From: Alistipes sp.
Lineage (GTDB): Bacteria; Bacteroidota; Bacteroidia; Bacteroidales; Rikenellaceae
DNA length: 32,978 bases
NCBI GenBank assembly: GCA_017546725.1
Contig: JAFYRX010000073.1
Span: 1 to 32,978, forward strand
Direction of reading: 5' to 3'
The notes under the pieces were generated by a model. That model made no database searches, was not told the origin of the DNA, and saw only the letters and a list, made by a program, of their open reading frames with translations. Both the position numbers and the translations under genes were made by a program. How positions within the stretch are numbered: the first letter of the stretch is position 1; every line of letters begins with the position of its first letter. Below, in pieces: positions 1 through 9,438 of this stretch.

Positions 1-807
1 GTTGTGGAAAGAAGAACCACACATCATAGGCACCAATGTCATATTCATTGTTGCAGTGCGGATAGCTGCGATCAACTCCTCGGGAGTGATTGAATCGGGA
101 TCCTCGAAGAACTTCTCCATCAAGGCGTCGTCAGTAGCAGCAACCTCCTCGATGAGCTTAGCACGCCACTCAGCTGCCTCAGCCTTCATATTCTCAGGAA
201 TCTCCTTGAGCTCGAAGTTATCACGAACTGTCTTGTCGTCGTAATAGTAGATAGCATTATTATAAATAAGGTCAATCAAGCCCTCGAACTTATCCTCTGA
301 ACCGATAGGCAATACTACGGGAAGAGCTGTAGTTCCGAAGTGCTCCTTGATCTGAGCGCAAACTGCGTAGAAGTCAGCACCTGTACGGTCCATCTTGTTA
401 ACGTAACCGATACGGGGTACATTGTACTTGTCAGCCTGACGCCATACTGTCTCTGACTGGGGCTCAACGCCACCAACAGCACAGAAAGTTGCAACGGCAC
501 CGTCCAAAACACGCAATGAACGCTCTACCTCTACAGTAAAGTCAACGTGTCCCGGGGTATCGATCAAGTTAATCTGGTACTGGTGGTCCTTGTAGTTCCA
601 GAATGCAGTTGTTGCAGCTGAGGTAATAGTAATACCACGCTCCTGCTCCTGTGCCATCCAGTCCATAGTGGCTGAACCCTCGTGAGTCTCACCAATCTTG
701 TGAGTCTTACCTGTGTAGAACAGGATACGCTCCGAGGTTGTTGTCTTACCGGCATCAATGTGAGCCATAATACCGATATTACGAGTATATTTAAGATCTC
801 TTGCCAT
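1..807 (-). CDS. fusA: Elongation factor G, N-terminal part (gene continues past left edge)
   Basis: Translational GTPase that drives ribosomal translocation in the cytoplasm. Only the first 269 codons are in the window; the frame is open to base 1. It starts [20 protein letters not shown]. The GTPase motifs are visible: P-loop AHIDAGKT at residues 15-22, switch-II DTPGH at 83-87 and NKMD at 137-140, followed by the EF-G G' region. The start ATG (complement of 805-807) lies 15 bp after the rpsG stop, so the gene is the third in the rpsL-rpsG-fusA str operon and is presumably transcribed from the promoter upstream of rpsL. No defects are seen in the visible part. Bacteroidetes can carry a second EF-G paralogue elsewhere, but the str-operon position argues for the main translational fusA. 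Confidence 0.97.
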   Translation of the reverse strand, partial: MARDLKYTRNIGIMAHIDAGKTTTSERILFYTGKTHKIGETHEGSATMDWMAQEQERGITITSAATTAFWNYKDHQYQINLIDTPGHVDFTVEVERSLRVLDGAVATFCAVGGVEPQSETVWRQADKYNVPRIGYVNKMDRTGADFYAVCAQIKEHFGTTALPVVLPIGSEDKFEGLIDLIYNNAIYYYDDKTVRDNFELKEIPENMKAEAAEWRAKLIEEVAATDDALMEKFFEDPDSITPEELIAAIRTATMNMTLVPMMCGSSFHN

Positions 808-822
808 TTAACTCTCTGTTTT

Positions 823-1299
823 TTAGAATCTGAAGTGTGCAAATGCCTTGTTTGCCTCCGCCATACGGTGCATCTCCTCCTTACGCTTGAAGGCAGCACC
901 CTGTGAGTTGTATGCGTCTACAATCTCTGACGCTAATTTCTCTGCCATTGACTTGCCGGCGCGCTTACGCGAAAAAAGGACAAGGTTTTTCATTGAAATT
1001 GAAACTTTGCGCTCCGGTCTAACCTCCATAGGAACCTGGAAGGTCGCACCACCGATACGCTTTGACTTAACTTCGACTTGGGGTGTGATATTCTCAAGAG
1101 CCTGTTTCCAGATTTCCAGGGGAGATTTATCAGCATCCTTCATCTTCTTGCTTACCAACTCCAAAGAATCATAGAAGATGGTGTAAGCAATACTCTTCTT
1201 TCCATCCAGCATCAAATTGTTAACGAAACGAGTTACCTCGATATCGTTGAACTTGGGATCCGGAAGTAGAATTCGCTTTCTAGGCTTAGCTTTTCTCAT
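823..1299 (-). CDS. rpsG: 30S ribosomal protein S7
   Basis: Primary 16S rRNA-binding protein that nucleates assembly of the 30S head and lies near the E site. The 158-residue product begins [17 protein letters not shown], has the typical S7 segments [18 protein letters not shown] and [18 protein letters not shown], and ends in the conserved [20 protein letters not shown] region. The length is normal for S7 (about 156-158). It sits between rpsL (35 bp upstream) and fusA (15 bp downstream) on the same strand, the classical str operon order. In other bacteria S7 can repress its own operon by binding the rpsL-rpsG intercistronic RNA; the 35-bp gap here is short and shows no obvious S7-site mimic, so that regulation cannot be claimed. 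Confidence 0.98.
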   Translation of the reverse strand: MRKAKPRKRILLPDPKFNDIEVTRFVNNLMLDGKKSIAYTIFYDSLELVSKKMKDADKSPLEIWKQALENITPQVEVKSKRIGGATFQVPMEVRPERKVSISMKNLVLFSRKRAGKSMAEKLASEIVDAYNSQGAAFKRKEEMHRMAEANKAFAHFRF

Positions 1300-1334
1300 T
1301 TTGTTTTCCTGATTTAATTACGTTCGTTTAATTT

Positions 1335-1718
1335 TTACTTCTTAGCGGCCTTGGGACGCTTAGCACCGTACTTTGAACGACGCTGACGACGTCCGTCAAC
1401 ACCTGCTGAATCGAGCGCACCGCGCACGAGGTGATAACGTACACCCGGTAGGTCCTTTACACGACCACCGCGTACGAGCACGATTGAGTGCTCCTGCAAG
1501 TTGTGACCCTCTCCGGGGATGTAGGCGTTGACCTCCTTGCCGTTGGTCAAACGAACACGTGCCACCTTACGCATAGCCGAGTTCGGCTTCTTGGGTGTAG
1601 TAGTGTACACACGAGTACATACACCACGACGCTGGGGACACGCTGCGAGTGCAGGTGACTTACTCTTGTCCTCCATTGACACTCGACCGTTTCTTACTAA
1701 CTGTTGAATAGTTGGCAT
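1335..1718 (-). CDS. rpsL: 30S ribosomal protein S12
   Basis: Decoding-centre protein of the small subunit. The 127-residue product starts [12 protein letters not shown] and contains the universally conserved [11 protein letters not shown] and [13 protein letters not shown] loops. The two positions most often changed in streptomycin resistance are wild type here: Lys43 and Lys44 in TPKKPNS, and Lys88 in VKDLPG. Asp89, the residue methylthiolated by RimO in many bacteria, is also present. It is the first gene of the minus-strand str operon. A TACCTTTG promoter element lies about 70 bp upstream of the ATG. The C-terminal tail is lysine-rich (KRPKAAKK), as in other Bacteroidetes S12 proteins. 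Confidence 0.98.
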   Translation of the reverse strand: MPTIQQLVRNGRVSMEDKSKSPALAACPQRRGVCTRVYTTTPKKPNSAMRKVARVRLTNGKEVNAYIPGEGHNLQEHSIVLVRGGRVKDLPGVRYHLVRGALDSAGVDGRRQRRSKYGAKRPKAAKK

Positions 1719-1787
1719 TGTAAAAACTTTGTCCTTTTAGTTTGTTAATTAATCAATTTCCGTTCTTAAAACGTCCAATTCGGACTG

Positions 1788-1795
1788 CAAAGGTA
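1788..1795 (-). promoter_or_regulatory. Putative -7 promoter element (TACCTTTG) for the str operon
   Basis: On the minus strand the octamer TACCTTTG matches the Bacteroidetes -7 consensus TAnnTTTG. It is 69 bp upstream of the rpsL start and oriented towards it. A clean TTTG at the expected -33 distance is not visible, so the call rests on the -7 box and its position. Confidence 0.5.
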
Positions 1796-2285
1796 ATGAA
1801 AAAATTTTAATAACACTATATATATGACTCTTTTTTCGGCATTTTTCAGCATTTTAGCCCATTTTCGATTCTTTTTCATTATGATTTTACCGAAATTATA
1901 AGTATTTATTTATACATATCGCGTCAAAGTGATATTTTTCAGCATTTTACGCATTTTACGTCTTTCGACTGAAAAATCCCAATTTTGATGCCATTTTCGG
2001 CCCAAAAACCGACAAGACAGAGGGTTACTCGGCTACAAAACTCGCATCAAATTCGCGTCAATTTTGAAGAAAATTTTAATGAAAATTTCGGGCAAATCGG
2101 AGCCGATTTTGAGCCAAATTCGACCAATTTTTCGGTACCAATTCGGAGCGTTTCTCAAAACAAAACGGAGAAAAATGGACAAAATCCGCGAGGTCACAGT
2201 CCGTTTTCGTGTCATTTTTTGAGAACTTTTCACACATTTTTCGCACGAAAACCGGCCACCAGAGAGGCTTTTCATTGCAAAAAAT
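1796..2285. other. AT-rich gene-free stretch between rpsL and leuS
   Basis: About 490 bp with no credible gene; the open frames here are short, compositionally odd and lack family features. The DNA is strongly AT-rich with many A- and T-tracts. The word GCATTTT recurs around 1838-1970. A short palindrome, AAATCGG-AG-CCGATTT, lies at about 2094-2109. It separates two divergent housekeeping transcripts (the str operon leftwards, leuS rightwards). No terminator, repeat copy or RNA gene was recognised. Confidence 0.5.
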
Positions 2286-2316
2286 TTTGAACTGCGCCCA
2301 AGTTATTATATATTTG
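2286..2316 (+). promoter_or_regulatory. leuS promoter (TTTG, 19 bp, TATATTTG)
   Basis: TTTG at 2286-2289 and TATATTTG at 2309-2316 are separated by exactly 19 bp, matching the Bacteroidetes primary-sigma consensus. Transcription would start near 2322, giving an unusually long leader of about 155 nt before the leuS ATG. Confidence 0.8.
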
Positions 2317-2477
2317 CAGATTGAATATTTATATAATATATAGGTGCGAGGTAGTAAGGCTCGTTCTGAGGTTTCAACAGACCACGCCGTAAGGCAAAAA
2401 CAGGCAGACCAGCAGACTTCATCCAGCACCCAACAAGAGATAGAACGAAAACAAATAAACAAAAAAATACTACTCAA

Positions 2478-5231
2478 ATGGAATACAATTTTAAGCAGAT
2501 TGAGACCAAATGGCAAGAGTTGTGGAAGCAACGCAAGACCTACAAAGTGGAGGTTGACAACAGCCGCCCGAAATATTATGTACTCGATATGTTCCCCTAT
2601 CCGTCGGGAGCAGGCCTTCACGTAGGCCATCCGCTGGGATATATCGCATCGGATATTTATTCACGCTACAAGCGTCTGTGCGGATTCAACGTGCTGCACC
2701 CGATGGGTTACGACGCCTTTGGTCTGCCTGCCGAGCAATATGCTATACAGACAGGTCAGCATCCTGCCGTAACTACAGAGCAGAACATCAACCGCTACCG
2801 TGAGCAGTTGGACAAGATTGGTTTCTGCTTCGATTGGGACCGTGAGGTACGCACCTGCGAGCCCGAATATTACAAGTGGACACAGTGGGCATTCCTCAAG
2901 ATGTACGATCACTACTACTGCAACGACAGCCAGAAGGCTCGCCCCATCAAGGAGTTGGTGGAGAAGTTTGCAACGAGTGGTAGCGAGGGTTTGAATGCCG
3001 CTTGCACTGCGCCTATGACATTCACGGCCGAGGAGTGGAATGCTTGGGACGAGGTGAAGCGTGAGCAGGTTTTGCAGAACTACCGCTTGGCATACCGTGC
3101 CGACACAATGGTGAACTGGTGTCCGCAGTTGGGTACTGTATTGGCTAACGACGAGGTTAAGGATGGTCTGTCGGAGCGTGGCGGTTTCCCCGTTGAGCAG
3201 AAGCGTATGAAGCAGTGGTCGTTGCGCGTAACGGCCTATGCACAGCGTATGTTGGACGGTTTGGAGCAGTTGCAGTGGAGCGACTCGTTGAAGGAGATTC
3301 AGCGCAACTGGATTGGTCGTTCTGTGGGTGCACAGGTATTCTTCGACGTGAAGGATTCGGAGCGCAAATTGGAGATTTTCACTACACGTCCCGATACTAT
3401 CTTTGGCGTGACGTTTATGGTTATCGCTCCCGAGCACGAGTGGGTAGAGGAACTCACTACAGCCGAGAACAAGGAGGCTGTCGAGGCCTACATCGCCGAG
3501 ACAAAGAAGCGTTCAGAGCGTGAGCGTATTGCCGAGACACGCCGCGTAAGTGGCGTAAAGACTGGTTCTTACGCTATCAATCCATTTACGGGCAACGCTA
3601 TTCCCATCTACATCTCGGATTATGTTTTGTCGGGCTATGGTACAGGTGCTATTATGGCCGTTCCTGCACACGACTCTCGTGACTACGCCTTCGCTCGTCA
3701 CTTCGGCATAGAGATTATCCCCGTAGTGGAGGGTGGCAACATCGAGGTAGAGTCTTACGACGCAAAGGCGGGTAAGATGATTAACTCGGGCTTCCTCACA
3801 GGTATGGATGTAACGGAGGCTATACCCGCAATGTTCGACGAGGTGGAGAAGCGTGGCTTGGGTAAGAAGTTGATTAACTACCGCCTGCGTGACGCTATCT
3901 TCTCACGCCAGCGTTATTGGGGTGAGCCCTTCCCCGTATATTACAAGGGCGAGACAGCATACCCGCTGCCCGAGGATAAGTTGCCTTTGGAGTTGCCTCC
4001 TATCGAGAACTTCGGTCCCACAGAGCAGGGTGAGCCACCTTTGGCACGCGTGAAGGATTGGACATTCGACGGTTGCCAATTGGAGTACTCTACAATGCCA
4101 GGCTTTGCTGGCTCATCAGCATACTACTTGCGATATATGGACCCCCGCAACACCGAGGGTTTGGTATCGAAGGAGGCCAACGAGTATTGGCGTAACGTAG
4201 ACCTCTATGTGGGAGGTATCGAGCACGCTACAGGCCACTTGATGTACTCACGTTTCTGGAATATGTTCCTCTACGACTTGGGGTATGTATGCGAGTCGGA
4301 GCCCTTCAAGAAGTTGGTTAATCAGGGTATGATTCAGGGCCGCTCAAACTTCGTTTATCGTGTTGTAGGTACCAACAAGTTCGTATCGTTGGGCCTGAAG
4401 GGCGACTACCAGACACAGGAGATTCACGTCGATGTAAATATCGTCAAGAACGACCAGCTCGACCTCGAGGCATTCCGCGCTTGGCGTCCCGAGTTCCGTG
4501 ATGCAGAGTTCATCCTGGAGGATGGCAAGTACATCTGCGGATGGGCTGTGGAGAAGATGTCGAAGTCGATGTTCAACGTGGTAAACCCCGACAACATCGT
4601 CGAAAACTACGGAGCCGACACGTTGCGTATGTATGAGATGTTCCTCGGCCCGTTGGAGCAGTCGAAGCCCTGGGACACTAATGGTATCGACGGTGTACAC
4701 AAGTTCCTGCGTAAGTTCTGGCGCTTGTTCTACGGCAAGGAGGGCGAACTCACTCTCAACGACGAGCAGCCTACACCCGCTGAACTCAAGACACTGCACA
4801 AGACCATCAAGAAGGTAAGAGAGGATATCGAGAACTTCTCGTTCAATACATCTATCTCGGCATTTATGATTTGCCTCAACGAGTTGGGTGCCTGCCACAA
4901 GCGCGCTATATTGGAGCCTTTGACAGTGCTTATCGCTCCGTTTGCACCCCACATTGCCGAGGAGTTGTGGCAGGTGATGGGACACGAGCAGAGCGTATTC
5001 GATGCAAAGTATCCCGAATTCAACGAGCAGCACTTGGTGGAGAGCGTATTTGAGTACCCCGTAATGGTGAACGGCAAGTTGCGCTTCAAGCAGACCTACG
5101 CTCTCACGATGACTCCCGACGAGATTCAGGCCGCCATCGTAGAGACCGAGGGCGCACAGAAGTGGCTCGAGGGCAAGGCCCCCAAGAAGATTATTGTCGT
5201 GAAGGGCAAAATCATCAATATCGTAATGTAA
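2478..5231 (+). CDS. leuS: Leucyl-tRNA synthetase
   Basis: Class I aminoacyl-tRNA synthetase charging tRNA-Leu in the cytoplasm. The 917-residue product has the HIGH-type signature HVGH at residues 48-51 within [17 protein letters not shown] and the KMSKS loop at about 693-697 ([11 protein letters not shown]). The CP1 editing domain lies between them, including the threonine-rich TTRPDTIFG segment and the [15 protein letters not shown] segment, so post-transfer editing is expected to be intact. Two insertions relative to the roughly 860-residue Escherichia coli enzyme are seen, around residues 150-200 and 625-690; I take these as the larger Bacteroidetes form. The ATG follows an A-rich leader with no Shine-Dalgarno sequence. 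A gene for a tandem esterase follows after 31 bp. Confidence 0.97.
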   Translation: MEYNFKQIETKWQELWKQRKTYKVEVDNSRPKYYVLDMFPYPSGAGLHVGHPLGYIASDIYSRYKRLCGFNVLHPMGYDAFGLPAEQYAIQTGQHPAVTTEQNINRYREQLDKIGFCFDWDREVRTCEPEYYKWTQWAFLKMYDHYYCNDSQKARPIKELVEKFATSGSEGLNAACTAPMTFTAEEWNAWDEVKREQVLQNYRLAYRADTMVNWCPQLGTVLANDEVKDGLSERGGFPVEQKRMKQWSLRVTAYAQRMLDGLEQLQWSDSLKEIQRNWIGRSVGAQVFFDVKDSERKLEIFTTRPDTIFGVTFMVIAPEHEWVEELTTAENKEAVEAYIAETKKRSERERIAETRRVSGVKTGSYAINPFTGNAIPIYISDYVLSGYGTGAIMAVPAHDSRDYAFARHFGIEIIPVVEGGNIEVESYDAKAGKMINSGFLTGMDVTEAIPAMFDEVEKRGLGKKLINYRLRDAIFSRQRYWGEPFPVYYKGETAYPLPEDKLPLELPPIENFGPTEQGEPPLARVKDWTFDGCQLEYSTMPGFAGSSAYYLRYMDPRNTEGLVSKEANEYWRNVDLYVGGIEHATGHLMYSRFWNMFLYDLGYVCESEPFKKLVNQGMIQGRSNFVYRVVGTNKFVSLGLKGDYQTQEIHVDVNIVKNDQLDLEAFRAWRPEFRDAEFILEDGKYICGWAVEKMSKSMFNVVNPDNIVENYGADTLRMYEMFLGPLEQSKPWDTNGIDGVHKFLRKFWRLFYGKEGELTLNDEQPTPAELKTLHKTIKKVREDIENFSFNTSISAFMICLNELGACHKRAILEPLTVLIAPFAPHIAEELWQVMGHEQSVFDAKYPEFNEQHLVESVFEYPVMVNGKLRFKQTYALTMTPDEIQAAIVETEGAQKWLEGKAPKKIIVVKGKIINIVM

Positions 5232-5262
5232 CAAGAGTAAAAAACTATAAAACTTTAACGCC

Positions 5263-6996
5263 GTGAAACTTAAATCAACACTACTCGGCCTGTTGTTGCT
5301 ATGCTCGATGAGCCTCTACGCCTTTGAGCGAGTACCCGTATGGCCCAAGGGCAAGATGCCCAATGCACAGAGTCACCAGATTGCCGCTATGACCGATGAG
5401 GCGGGCAAGGAGGGATTTAAAGCCGACAAGAATCGCACAGCCTACCTCGAGTGGGGCGACAAGCCCAGCAAGGAGGCAGACAACGACGCCTGTATGATTC
5501 TCATATCGGGCGGTGGCTACAACAGTTGCTGCGACGTAGGGTTGATTAAAATGTGGCGCGAGCAACTCACCGAACTCGGTTTCCAGACCGTGAACTTCGT
5601 CTATCGTACACCCCGCCCCGTAGGATTGCCTATCTACCAAACCGCTTGGGAGGATGGTCAGCGTGCAGTGCGTATGGTGCGCAAGGAGGCAGAGAAGCGT
5701 GGCTATGACCCCGAGAAGATTGGTGTGATTTCAATGTCGGCTGGTTCGCACTTGGCTCTGCTGTTGGCGACAAGTTCGCAGACTGCAGCCTACGAGCCTA
5801 TCGACAAGTTGGACGAAGTACCCTGCCACATCAACTGGGCTGTGGTGAATGCCCCCGCCTATGTAACGACCGATGGCGAGGCTGGTACTCCCGCTACAAG
5901 AGATGGTTACGGTCTGGATGTAAAGTTGTCGGAGGTGTTCAAGTTTGACGAGAAGACCTGCCCGATGACTCTCCAGCACGGTGGTACTGACCCCTACACT
6001 CCCAACGGCTCGACACTCATCTATCGCCGTCTGCGCGAGATGAAGATTCCCGCCGAGTTGCACCTCTATGCCGACAAAGGTCACGGTGCATACGGCTTTG
6101 AGCGCACGGTGGAGTTTATGCGACAGATGGGTTATATGGGCGAGTTGCAACCCGAGGAGGAGTTGATGGCTCGCTACCCCAACGACGATGCCCGTGCAGA
6201 GCACTTTGTAGAGGATGTATGGCCCGAGGGCAAGATGCCTAACGCACAGGAGAAGCAGTGCAAGCCCTACATCGAGTGGCACATCCCGAAGGATAAGAAG
6301 ACCGACGCTATACAGATTATCTACTCGGGCGGTAGTTATACGGGCAACAACCCCGACGGATTTGAGGTTGCTCCCGCACGTCGCTACCTCAACGAGATGG
6401 GTATCACGGTAGTTACTATGAAGTACCGCACACCCCGTCCCGAGGGCTTGGCAAAGCACACTACGGCTTGGCAGGATTTGCAGCGTGCAATACGTTTGGT
6501 GCGCTCACAGGCAGCCAAGCGAGGTCTCAACCCCAACAAGATTGGTATTATGGGTTCATCGGCAGGTGGTCACCTGACGCTTATGGGCGTGACAAGTTCG
6601 ATGCACAACTCATACCTTGCCATCGACGAGATTGACCGACTCCCCTGCAATGTACAGTGGGGTATTGGCATCTATCCCGCATACGCCTTGACCGACGGAG
6701 CCGACAAGAACAACACTACGGGCGGTAATGCCGACAGCGCAGTGCTCGTTCCCGAGTTCAGTTTCGACCTCAAGACAGCACCTATGCTGATGATTCACGG
6801 CGACGCTGACGGCTGGGCATCGATGAATTCGGTGAAGGTTTGGGAGAAGATGCGCAGTATGGGTATTCAGTGCGAATTGCATACACTTGCACTGCGTCCC
6901 CACTGTTTCCAGCGCACAGCGGCACCAGGTACGGGTAGTTACACCCACCTCGACCGCATAGGCGAATACCTGAAGCAGCGTCTCGACATAAAATAA
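5263..6996 (+). CDS. Secreted tandem alpha/beta-hydrolase (two esterase-like domains in one chain)
   Basis: A 577-residue protein starting at GTG with a signal peptide (MKLKSTLLGLLLLCSMSLYA), so periplasmic or outer-surface. It contains two homologous alpha/beta-hydrolase domains about 293 residues apart; each opens with the near-identical motif WP[K/E]GKMPNAQ (27-36 and 320-329). Domain 2 has a normal nucleophile elbow, GSSAG (Ser433), with candidate acid Asp516 and base His547. In domain 1 the elbow is SMSAG (Ser159; Ser replaces the usual first Gly), with Asp243 and His274. The folds resemble the Bacteroidetes acetyl-xylan/feruloyl esterase-like hydrolases; the substrate is unknown. It follows leuS by 31 bp and precedes a second secreted hydrolase. 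Lipase/peptidase activity cannot be excluded. Confidence 0.85.
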   Translation: MKLKSTLLGLLLLCSMSLYAFERVPVWPKGKMPNAQSHQIAAMTDEAGKEGFKADKNRTAYLEWGDKPSKEADNDACMILISGGGYNSCCDVGLIKMWREQLTELGFQTVNFVYRTPRPVGLPIYQTAWEDGQRAVRMVRKEAEKRGYDPEKIGVISMSAGSHLALLLATSSQTAAYEPIDKLDEVPCHINWAVVNAPAYVTTDGEAGTPATRDGYGLDVKLSEVFKFDEKTCPMTLQHGGTDPYTPNGSTLIYRRLREMKIPAELHLYADKGHGAYGFERTVEFMRQMGYMGELQPEEELMARYPNDDARAEHFVEDVWPEGKMPNAQEKQCKPYIEWHIPKDKKTDAIQIIYSGGSYTGNNPDGFEVAPARRYLNEMGITVVTMKYRTPRPEGLAKHTTAWQDLQRAIRLVRSQAAKRGLNPNKIGIMGSSAGGHLTLMGVTSSMHNSYLAIDEIDRLPCNVQWGIGIYPAYALTDGADKNNTTGGNADSAVLVPEFSFDLKTAPMLMIHGDADGWASMNSVKVWEKMRSMGIQCELHTLALRPHCFQRTAAPGTGSYTHLDRIGEYLKQRLDIK

Positions 6997-7007
6997 TAAT
7001 TACACAA

Positions 7008-7118
7008 CCTACGGTTCTAGCTCATTCGGAGCCTTGAAAAGGCGACCAAAGCCCCTGCCTGAGGCGGGGGTTGGGGGTGGGTCAGACTTGTAAATGCGGC
7101 TAAAAGCCGCAACGTAGG
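7008..7118 (+). repeat. Dispersed structured repeat, family 1, copy 1
   Basis: The core at 7025-7110 recurs in inverted orientation at 14385-14471. Three hairpins are predicted by eye: GCCTT-GAA-AAGGC, CCCCTGCC-TGA-GGCGGGGG, and GCGGCT-AAA-AGCCGC. In the other copy the last hairpin is ACGGCC-TC-GGCCGT, so pairing is kept while the sequence changes. Only in this copy, flanking CCTACG (7008-7013) and CGTAGG (7113-7118) could close the three hairpins into one multibranched fold. It lies in the 201-bp gap between two secreted hydrolase genes. Confidence 0.8.
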
Positions 7119-7197
7119 CTTAAAGAAGCAAACGACTTAATAGTAGTGTAATTTTATATGTAAGCACCATAACTAATATTAAGCAACGAAATTATAA

Positions 7198-8082
7198 ATG
7201 CATCGAATTTTGCTAACGATAGCCTTATCGCTATTGACCACCACTATGCAAGCACAAGACCTTACAGTAAAACTATGGGATAACGCTACCGCACCTCATT
7301 CGAATGGCCTTACGGGGCCCGAAAAGGATGAGGGCGAGGTGAGAATATCGAACGTCACCGAGGCCGTACTCTACATCTATGAGGCGGCTGCAGAGAAGGC
7401 CACAGGTCAGGCTGTAGTAATCTGCCCTGGCGGAGGCTACGCGCTGCTGGCTATGGGGCACGAGGGTCACGACTTTGCCCGTTGGTTTGCCCAGCAGGGC
7501 ATAACTGCGGCGGTGTTGAAGTATCGTATGCCCAACCACACACCCCAAGTGCCTATGGAGGATGCCGCCGAGGCGGTACGCTATATGCGCGAGGAGTACA
7601 AGGGCAAAGAGGCGCTGAAGAGTGTCGGCATAATGGGTTTCTCGGCTGGTGGCCACTTGGCCGCATCGACAGCCGTAGGAGCATTGGAGGCCAACGGCGA
7701 CAAGAGTCCGCGAGCAACGGCACGTCCCGACTTTACGATATTGTTCTACCCCGTAATTACGGGCAACCCTGCGTTCACACACGCTGGCTCGTTCAACAAC
7801 CTGCTGGGCAACGACCGCACACAGGAGTTGACCGACAAGTGGTCGGCAGAGCAACTCGTCGATGAGAGTACACCGCAGACTTTCCTTGTATTGTCGGACA
7901 ACGACGGTGTGAAGCCCTACAACAGTACCTCATTCTACAATGCTCTCAAGCAGCACAACATTGCCGCAACGCTCCACATCCTACCCGCAGGTGGTCACGG
8001 CTGGGGCTTCCGCGACTTTGAGTACAAGGCTATGTGGCAGGAGGCTCTGTCGGATTGGTTGCGAAGATTGGAGAAGAAATAA
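7198..8082 (+). CDS. Secreted alpha/beta-hydrolase (acetyl esterase/xylanase-esterase-like)
   Basis: A 294-residue protein with an N-terminal signal peptide (cleavage likely after MQAQ near residue 20). The fold signatures are an oxyanion-hole segment CPGGGY at 76-81, nucleophile elbow GFSAG with Ser149, candidate acid Asp236 in LSDNDG, and base His267 in AGGHGWGF. This pattern is typical of the dienelactone-hydrolase/BD-FAE-type carbohydrate esterases found in Bacteroidetes polysaccharide-use loci, so removal of acyl groups from plant or host glycans is a reasonable inference, but the substrate is not shown. It is 21 bp upstream of a lipoprotein gene and is probably co-transcribed with it. 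Its relationship to the upstream tandem hydrolase is same fold, not close sequence. Confidence 0.88.
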   Translation: MHRILLTIALSLLTTTMQAQDLTVKLWDNATAPHSNGLTGPEKDEGEVRISNVTEAVLYIYEAAAEKATGQAVVICPGGGYALLAMGHEGHDFARWFAQQGITAAVLKYRMPNHTPQVPMEDAAEAVRYMREEYKGKEALKSVGIMGFSAGGHLAASTAVGALEANGDKSPRATARPDFTILFYPVITGNPAFTHAGSFNNLLGNDRTQELTDKWSAEQLVDESTPQTFLVLSDNDGVKPYNSTSFYNALKQHNIAATLHILPAGGHGWGFRDFEYKAMWQEALSDWLRRLEKK

Positions 8083-8103
8083 CACCTATTAAACAAAATT
8101 TTA

Positions 8104-9372
8104 ATGAAGCGACTATCAACACTTTGCACTGCACTTGCAGCGGCATTTATACTCTGCGCCTGCGGTGGCACAACAGCCCCCGTAGAGCAGGAATTGGGCA
8201 CGAACGACGTGTCGAAACCTCACGTTTACACCAACCCTACGGGCGACGAATTCCCTATACTTGCGTGGTTTTCACTCCTGGGCGACCAGGTGACCAAGGA
8301 GCGTTACGAGGAGATGGCCGAGGCGGGATTCAACATCTCGTTCTCACACTTCGGCTCTGCCGAGCAGGTGGAGCAGGCGCTGGAGGCATCAACAGGCACG
8401 GGTGTAAAGATTCTTATCACCTGCGGTGAGATGTATGATGATACAGAAAACACCGTGAAGCGTTTCCGCCACCATCCGCAGACGGCGGGTTACTTCCTGC
8501 GTGATGAGCCTACGGGTGCCGACTTCCCGAAGTTGGCCGAGTTAGCCGACAACATCCGCAAGGCCGACGATACCAAACTGTTGTACCTCAACCTCTTCCC
8601 CAACTATGTATCACCAGCACATCTGGGAGCAGAGTCATACGCCGCACACGTAAAGCAGTTCATTGAGCAGATTAAGTTGGGTATGGTGTCGTTTGACCAC
8701 TACCCCGTAATATTTGATGGCGTGCGACGCGACAACTTCTACGCCAATTTGGAGGATGTAGCCGCAGAGTCAAAGAAGGCGGGCGTACCCTTCTGGGCAT
8801 TCTCGCTCTCGACGGCACACGACCCCTACCCCGTAGCCAACCGTGCCGCTATGCGCTTGCAGATATTCACCAACTTGGCTTATGGTGCGCAGGGAATACA
8901 ATACTTTACCTATACTACCCCAGGCACAGAGACTTGGAATTTCCACAATGCGCCCATCGACGCTAATAGTCAGCGCACCGAGGTGTGGGACCGTGTAGCC
9001 GAGATTAACCACGAGGTGCAGACTCTGAAGGATGTATTCTTGGGTGCCGAGATGATAAAGGTGCGTCATACGGGCGAGAACATCCCCGCACAGACCGTAG
9101 CACTTGCCGAGGGCGACCTACCCCAGCAGATTGCGAAGGTGGAGGCCGATGGCGAGGGTGTCGTTGTATCGCAACTCAAGAACGGCTCGAAGCGTTATTT
9201 GATGGTCGTAAACCGCGACATCTACAAGCCACAACGTGTGACTGTGGAGTGCGCCGCCGAGGTGATGCGCTACCTGCCCAACGGCAAGATAGTCCCCGCC
9301 GCCACATACTCTCCGTCGCTCTATGTAGAGCCTGGCGATATGTTGCTCTTCGGCTGGAGAGATAAATTTTAA
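8104..9372 (+). CDS. Lipoprotein with TIM-barrel glycosidase-like region, function unknown
   Basis: A 422-residue lipoprotein: the signal peptide ends in the lipobox LCAC with Cys20. After a short linker, residues 50-290 read like a (beta/alpha)8 barrel: PILAWFSLL opening strand, GYFLRDEP (Glu135 after strand 4, a position often holding the acid/base in clan GH-A enzymes), VSFDHYP (Asp198), PFWAFSLS, and GIQYFTYTTPG. Residues 330-420 look like a beta-sandwich cap. I do not recognise a named CAZy family and cannot point to a convincing second catalytic carboxylate, so it may be a binding protein or a divergent hydrolase. It is the last gene before a strong terminator and sits 21 bp behind an esterase gene, suggesting joint action on a glycan. 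Confidence 0.7.
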   Translation: MKRLSTLCTALAAAFILCACGGTTAPVEQELGTNDVSKPHVYTNPTGDEFPILAWFSLLGDQVTKERYEEMAEAGFNISFSHFGSAEQVEQALEASTGTGVKILITCGEMYDDTENTVKRFRHHPQTAGYFLRDEPTGADFPKLAELADNIRKADDTKLLYLNLFPNYVSPAHLGAESYAAHVKQFIEQIKLGMVSFDHYPVIFDGVRRDNFYANLEDVAAESKKAGVPFWAFSLSTAHDPYPVANRAAMRLQIFTNLAYGAQGIQYFTYTTPGTETWNFHNAPIDANSQRTEVWDRVAEINHEVQTLKDVFLGAEMIKVRHTGENIPAQTVALAEGDLPQQIAKVEADGEGVVVSQLKNGSKRYLMVVNRDIYKPQRVTVECAAEVMRYLPNGKIVPAATYSPSLYVEPGDMLLFGWRDKF

Positions 9373-9383
9373 ATCGACAACAA

Positions 9384-9418
9384 AAAAACTCTCACATCCC
9401 CAAGATGTGAGAGTTTTT
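9384..9418. terminator. Strong intrinsic terminator, probably bidirectional
   Basis: A perfect 15-bp stem (arm AAAAACTCTCACATC and its exact complement) with a 5-nt loop, CCCAA. It ends in a T-run on plus and, read in reverse, also in T-residues on minus. It closes the leuS-side gene cluster and could also stop the converging GH30 transcript. Confidence 0.93.
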
Positions 9419-9438
9419 CTTTTACTATTTTACTGTCA

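Noticed and set aside
1335-1718. Streptomycin-resistance change in S12
   Set aside because: Lys43 and Lys88, the usual resistance positions, are wild type.
2323-2477. T-box riboswitch in the leuS leader
   Set aside because: No T-box consensus, specifier stem or terminator/antiterminator pair is visible, and T-boxes are not typical of Bacteroidetes.
1985-2630. Open frames in the rpsL-leuS gap on both strands
   Set aside because: They are made of low-complexity Phe/Asn/Lys-rich translation of AT-tracts, have no recognisable domain, and one overlaps the start of leuS and its promoter.
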